8,435 nt of DNA from Hyphomicrobiales bacterium (lineage in GTDB: Bacteria; Pseudomonadota; Alphaproteobacteria; Micropepsales; Micropepsaceae): contig JAFIHO010000333.1 in NCBI GenBank assembly GCA_017849395.1, forward strand, positions 1-8,435, in the 5' to 3' direction. Position numbers and translations under genes: made by a program. Position 1 is the first letter of the stretch, and each line of letters opens with the position of its first letter. The notes beneath the pieces are model-generated. The model was not told the origin of the DNA, searched no databases, and saw nothing but the letters and a program-made list of their open reading frames with translations. This document shows, piece after piece, positions 6,849 through 8,435 of the stretch.

Positions 6849-7792
6849 TGGCCAGCTACGCGATTCGCCGCCTGCTTGGCGCTGTGCCGACCTTGTTCAT
6901 CATCGTCACATTGGCCTTCTTCATGATGCGCGCGGCGCCGGGCGGTCCTTTCGACACCGACCGCCGCCTGCCGCCAGAGATCGAGCAGAACATGAAGGCG
7001 GCTTATGATCTCGACAAGCCGCTACTTCAGCAGTACGCGATCTATCTGGGGAAGTTGACACACGGCGATCTGGGGCCATCCTTTCGCAACAAGGATTTTA
7101 CCGTTGCGCAACTAATCGCGGCGGGATTTCCGGTAAGCGCACGGCTTGGTTTGTCGGCGATGGCGCTGGCGCTGTTGCTAGGCAGCGCGCTCGGCATGTG
7201 GGCGGCGCTGAAGCAGAACCGCTGGCAGGACTATTCCACCATGACCGTCGCCATGATGGGCATCACTATTCCCACCTTCGTCACTGCACCCGTCCTGACC
7301 CTGATATTCGGCATCTATGGCGTCGCCTTCTTAGGGCATGAGATTACCTTGCCGGTTGGCGGCTGGAACGGCGGCGCGCTGCGCAATATGATATTGCCTG
7401 TCACTGTTCTGGCCTTGCCCCAGATTGCGGTGATCGCTCGGCTAATGCGTGGCTCGATGATCGAGGTGCTGCGCGCCAATTACATCCGCACCGCCCGCGC
7501 CAAGGGCCTGCCCGAACATATGGTGCTGCTGCGCCATGGCTTGCGCGCCGCCATGTTGCCGCTTGTCAGCTATATCGGCCCGGCTGCGGCGGCGATCCTC
7601 ACCGGCTCGCTGGTGGTGGAGCAGATTTTCGGCATTCCCGGCATCGGCCGCTATTTCGTGCAGGCCGCGCTCAATCGCGACTATACTTTGGTGATGGGCG
7701 TTGTGGTCTGTTACGCCAGCCTCATCATACTGCTGAATTTCCTGGCCGATATCGCTTACGGCGTGCTCGATCCGCGCGTGAGACTGACATGA
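6848..7792 (+). CDS. oppB: OppB/DppB-type peptide ABC transporter permease
   Basis: 314 residues; one of the two membrane subunits of a peptide-type ABC importer. The ATG at 6848 shares its A with the TGA of the preceding gene and follows a GAGGG ribosome site seven bases upstream; a longer frame from 6758 lies inside the binding-protein gene and is rejected. The start MASYAIRRLLGAVPTLFIIV is classical OppB. TM1 is about 9-27, followed by the conserved RAAPGGPFD loop and the periplasmic PEIEQNMKAAYDLDKPLLQQ and GDLGPSFR segments. Further membrane helices lie at about 98-120, 134-158, 182-198, 238-258 and 281-303. The EAA loop that contacts the ATPase is EVLRANYIRTARAKGLPEHM (206-225), followed by EQIFGIPGIGRYF (258-270). 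It ends LDPRVRLT, as in full-length relatives. An OppC partner is expected next, but the following frame is interrupted (see next entries). Confidence 0.93.
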   Translation: MASYAIRRLLGAVPTLFIIVTLAFFMMRAAPGGPFDTDRRLPPEIEQNMKAAYDLDKPLLQQYAIYLGKLTHGDLGPSFRNKDFTVAQLIAAGFPVSARLGLSAMALALLLGSALGMWAALKQNRWQDYSTMTVAMMGITIPTFVTAPVLTLIFGIYGVAFLGHEITLPVGGWNGGALRNMILPVTVLALPQIAVIARLMRGSMIEVLRANYIRTARAKGLPEHMVLLRHGLRAAMLPLVSYIGPAAAAILTGSLVVEQIFGIPGIGRYFVQAALNRDYTLVMGVVVCYASLIILLNFLADIAYGVLDPRVRLT

Positions 7793-7863
7793 TCTCGCGC
7801 GCAGAAACGGCAGACCTGGCGCAGGCCGTCGCAGGACGCAGCCTGTGGGCGGATGCGCGGCGG
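7789..7863 (+). pseudogene. 5' remnant of an oppC-type permease gene
   Basis: The ATG at 7789 overlaps the oppB stop (ATGA), the normal oppB-oppC junction. The first 25 or so codons read MISRAETADLAQ, then AVAGRSLWADARRRL. The GRSLWxDAxxRL block is typical of the cytoplasmic tail at the start of OppC/DppC proteins, which should be followed by a basic stretch and a first membrane helix. Neither appears: the frame changes into soluble acetyltransferase sequence. The recognition is from memory of the family, not a search; the break is placed at about 7855-7880 and the end given here is approximate. Confidence 0.55.
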
Positions 7864-8435
7864 CGGCTCGACGCCTCGGTCGCCGCCTTCCGGGCGCAGA
7901 ACCTGCCGCCGCTCCTCCGCGCGACGCCGTTGACGCCGCCCGAAGTGGTGCGGGAGGCCGAAGCGGCAGGCTGGCGCGAGCGCGGGCCATGCATCGTGAT
8001 GGAACTGGACCTCGACGGGATGCCGGTCGACCTCGCCGCGGCGCGGCCGCCGGAGGAGCGCGCCTCCGACTACTGGCTGCGCAACATGGCGGCCTTCACG
8101 GGCATCGGCGCGGCGCGGCGGGAGCCGATCGGGCGGAAGCTCGACCGCCTGGCGGCCGATGCTGGCTTCTTCCTCCTGATCGACCGGCTGGGCACCCCGG
8201 TCGCAACCGCCATGGCCGCCCGCGATGGCGATGTGGTCGGGCTCTTCGAGGTGGGCGTCGAGGCGAGCCAGCGCCGGCGCGGCCACGGCGAGCGGATCAT
8301 GAGTGAGGCGCTCGGCTGGGCGAAGGCGCGGGGCGCGCGAACCGCCTTCCTCCAGGTGACGGCGCCCAATGCCGGCGCCATCGCGCTCTATCGCCGGCTC
8401 GGCTTCGTCGAGCGCTATGCTTACCGCTATCTCGC
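7789..8435 (+). CDS. GNAT acetyltransferase, N-terminally fused to an OppC-like start (3' end beyond window)
   Basis: Open frame of 215 codons to the right edge, without a stop. Beyond about residue 26 it is a soluble GNAT protein, an acetyl-CoA-dependent N-acetyltransferase. The N-terminal GNAT half includes AFRAQNLPPLLRATPLTPPE (33-52) and IVMELDLDG (69-77). The catalytic core has FFLLIDRLGTPVATAMAA (127-144), FEVGVEASQRRRGHG (153-167) with the acetyl-CoA pyrophosphate loop QRRRGHG (161-167), and NAGAIALYRRLGF (194-206) with Y201 as the usual candidate acid. Relatives normally carry some 50-60 extra residues before AFRAQNLPP, which are absent here and replaced by the OppC-like start. Base composition also changes: by hand count 8041-8100 and 8221-8280 are each 45/60 GC, against 28/60 at 7681-7740 and 39/60 at 7321-7380. 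Substrate unknown; the truncated N-terminus makes activity doubtful. A chimeric assembly is possible. Confidence 0.75.
   Translation, partial: MISRAETADLAQAVAGRSLWADARRRLDASVAAFRAQNLPPLLRATPLTPPEVVREAEAAGWRERGPCIVMELDLDGMPVDLAAARPPEERASDYWLRNMAAFTGIGAARREPIGRKLDRLAADAGFFLLIDRLGTPVATAMAARDGDVVGLFEVGVEASQRRRGHGERIMSEALGWAKARGARTAFLQVTAPNAGAIALYRRLGFVERYAYRYL

Noticed and set aside
1..8435. CRISPR array, insertion sequence or toxin-antitoxin pair
   Set aside because: No regularly spaced repeats, transposase motifs or terminal inverted repeats, and no small coupled gene pair, were found on either strand.

Overview
The window most likely comes from an alphaproteobacterium. The best evidence is the tRNA-His gene. 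It lacks the otherwise near-universal G-1, carries A73 and has a G1:U72 closing pair, a state known from a large alphaproteobacterial clade. The GC-rich, fairly even base composition and the families present fit this. I would not name a genus from this sequence.

Left part (1-5197, minus strand). Read in the direction of transcription: a small secreted PepSY protein (5197-4901), a 1071-residue RND efflux permease (4789-1574), its periplasmic adaptor (1590-445, overlapping the permease by 17 bases and starting at TTG), and an OmpR-type response regulator (389 to beyond the left edge). This is a tripartite export module with its own signalling gene. The outer-membrane channel and the partner histidine kinase are not in the window. 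The 111-base PepSY/RND gap holds two short perfect inverted repeats.

Middle (5198-5726). A gene-free 320-base stretch with several imperfect hairpins is followed by tRNA-His(GTG) on the minus strand with encoded CCA, then a 132-base gap with a GC-rich hairpin and a weak candidate promoter for the tRNA.

Right part (5727-8435, plus strand). A polyamine-type (PotD-like) solute-binding protein is coupled through TGATG to an OppB-type peptide permease, which is an unusual pairing of transporter classes. The next frame starts at an ATGA overlap, exactly where oppC is expected, and its first ~25 codons read like an OppC N-terminus. It then changes abruptly, at about 7855-7880, into the middle of a GNAT acetyltransferase with visibly higher GC, and runs off the right edge. 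Both partners look truncated at the joint, so this is either a real recombination/deletion scar or an assembly chimera. It is the most notable feature of the window. I found no convincing novel defence, CRISPR or mobile system.
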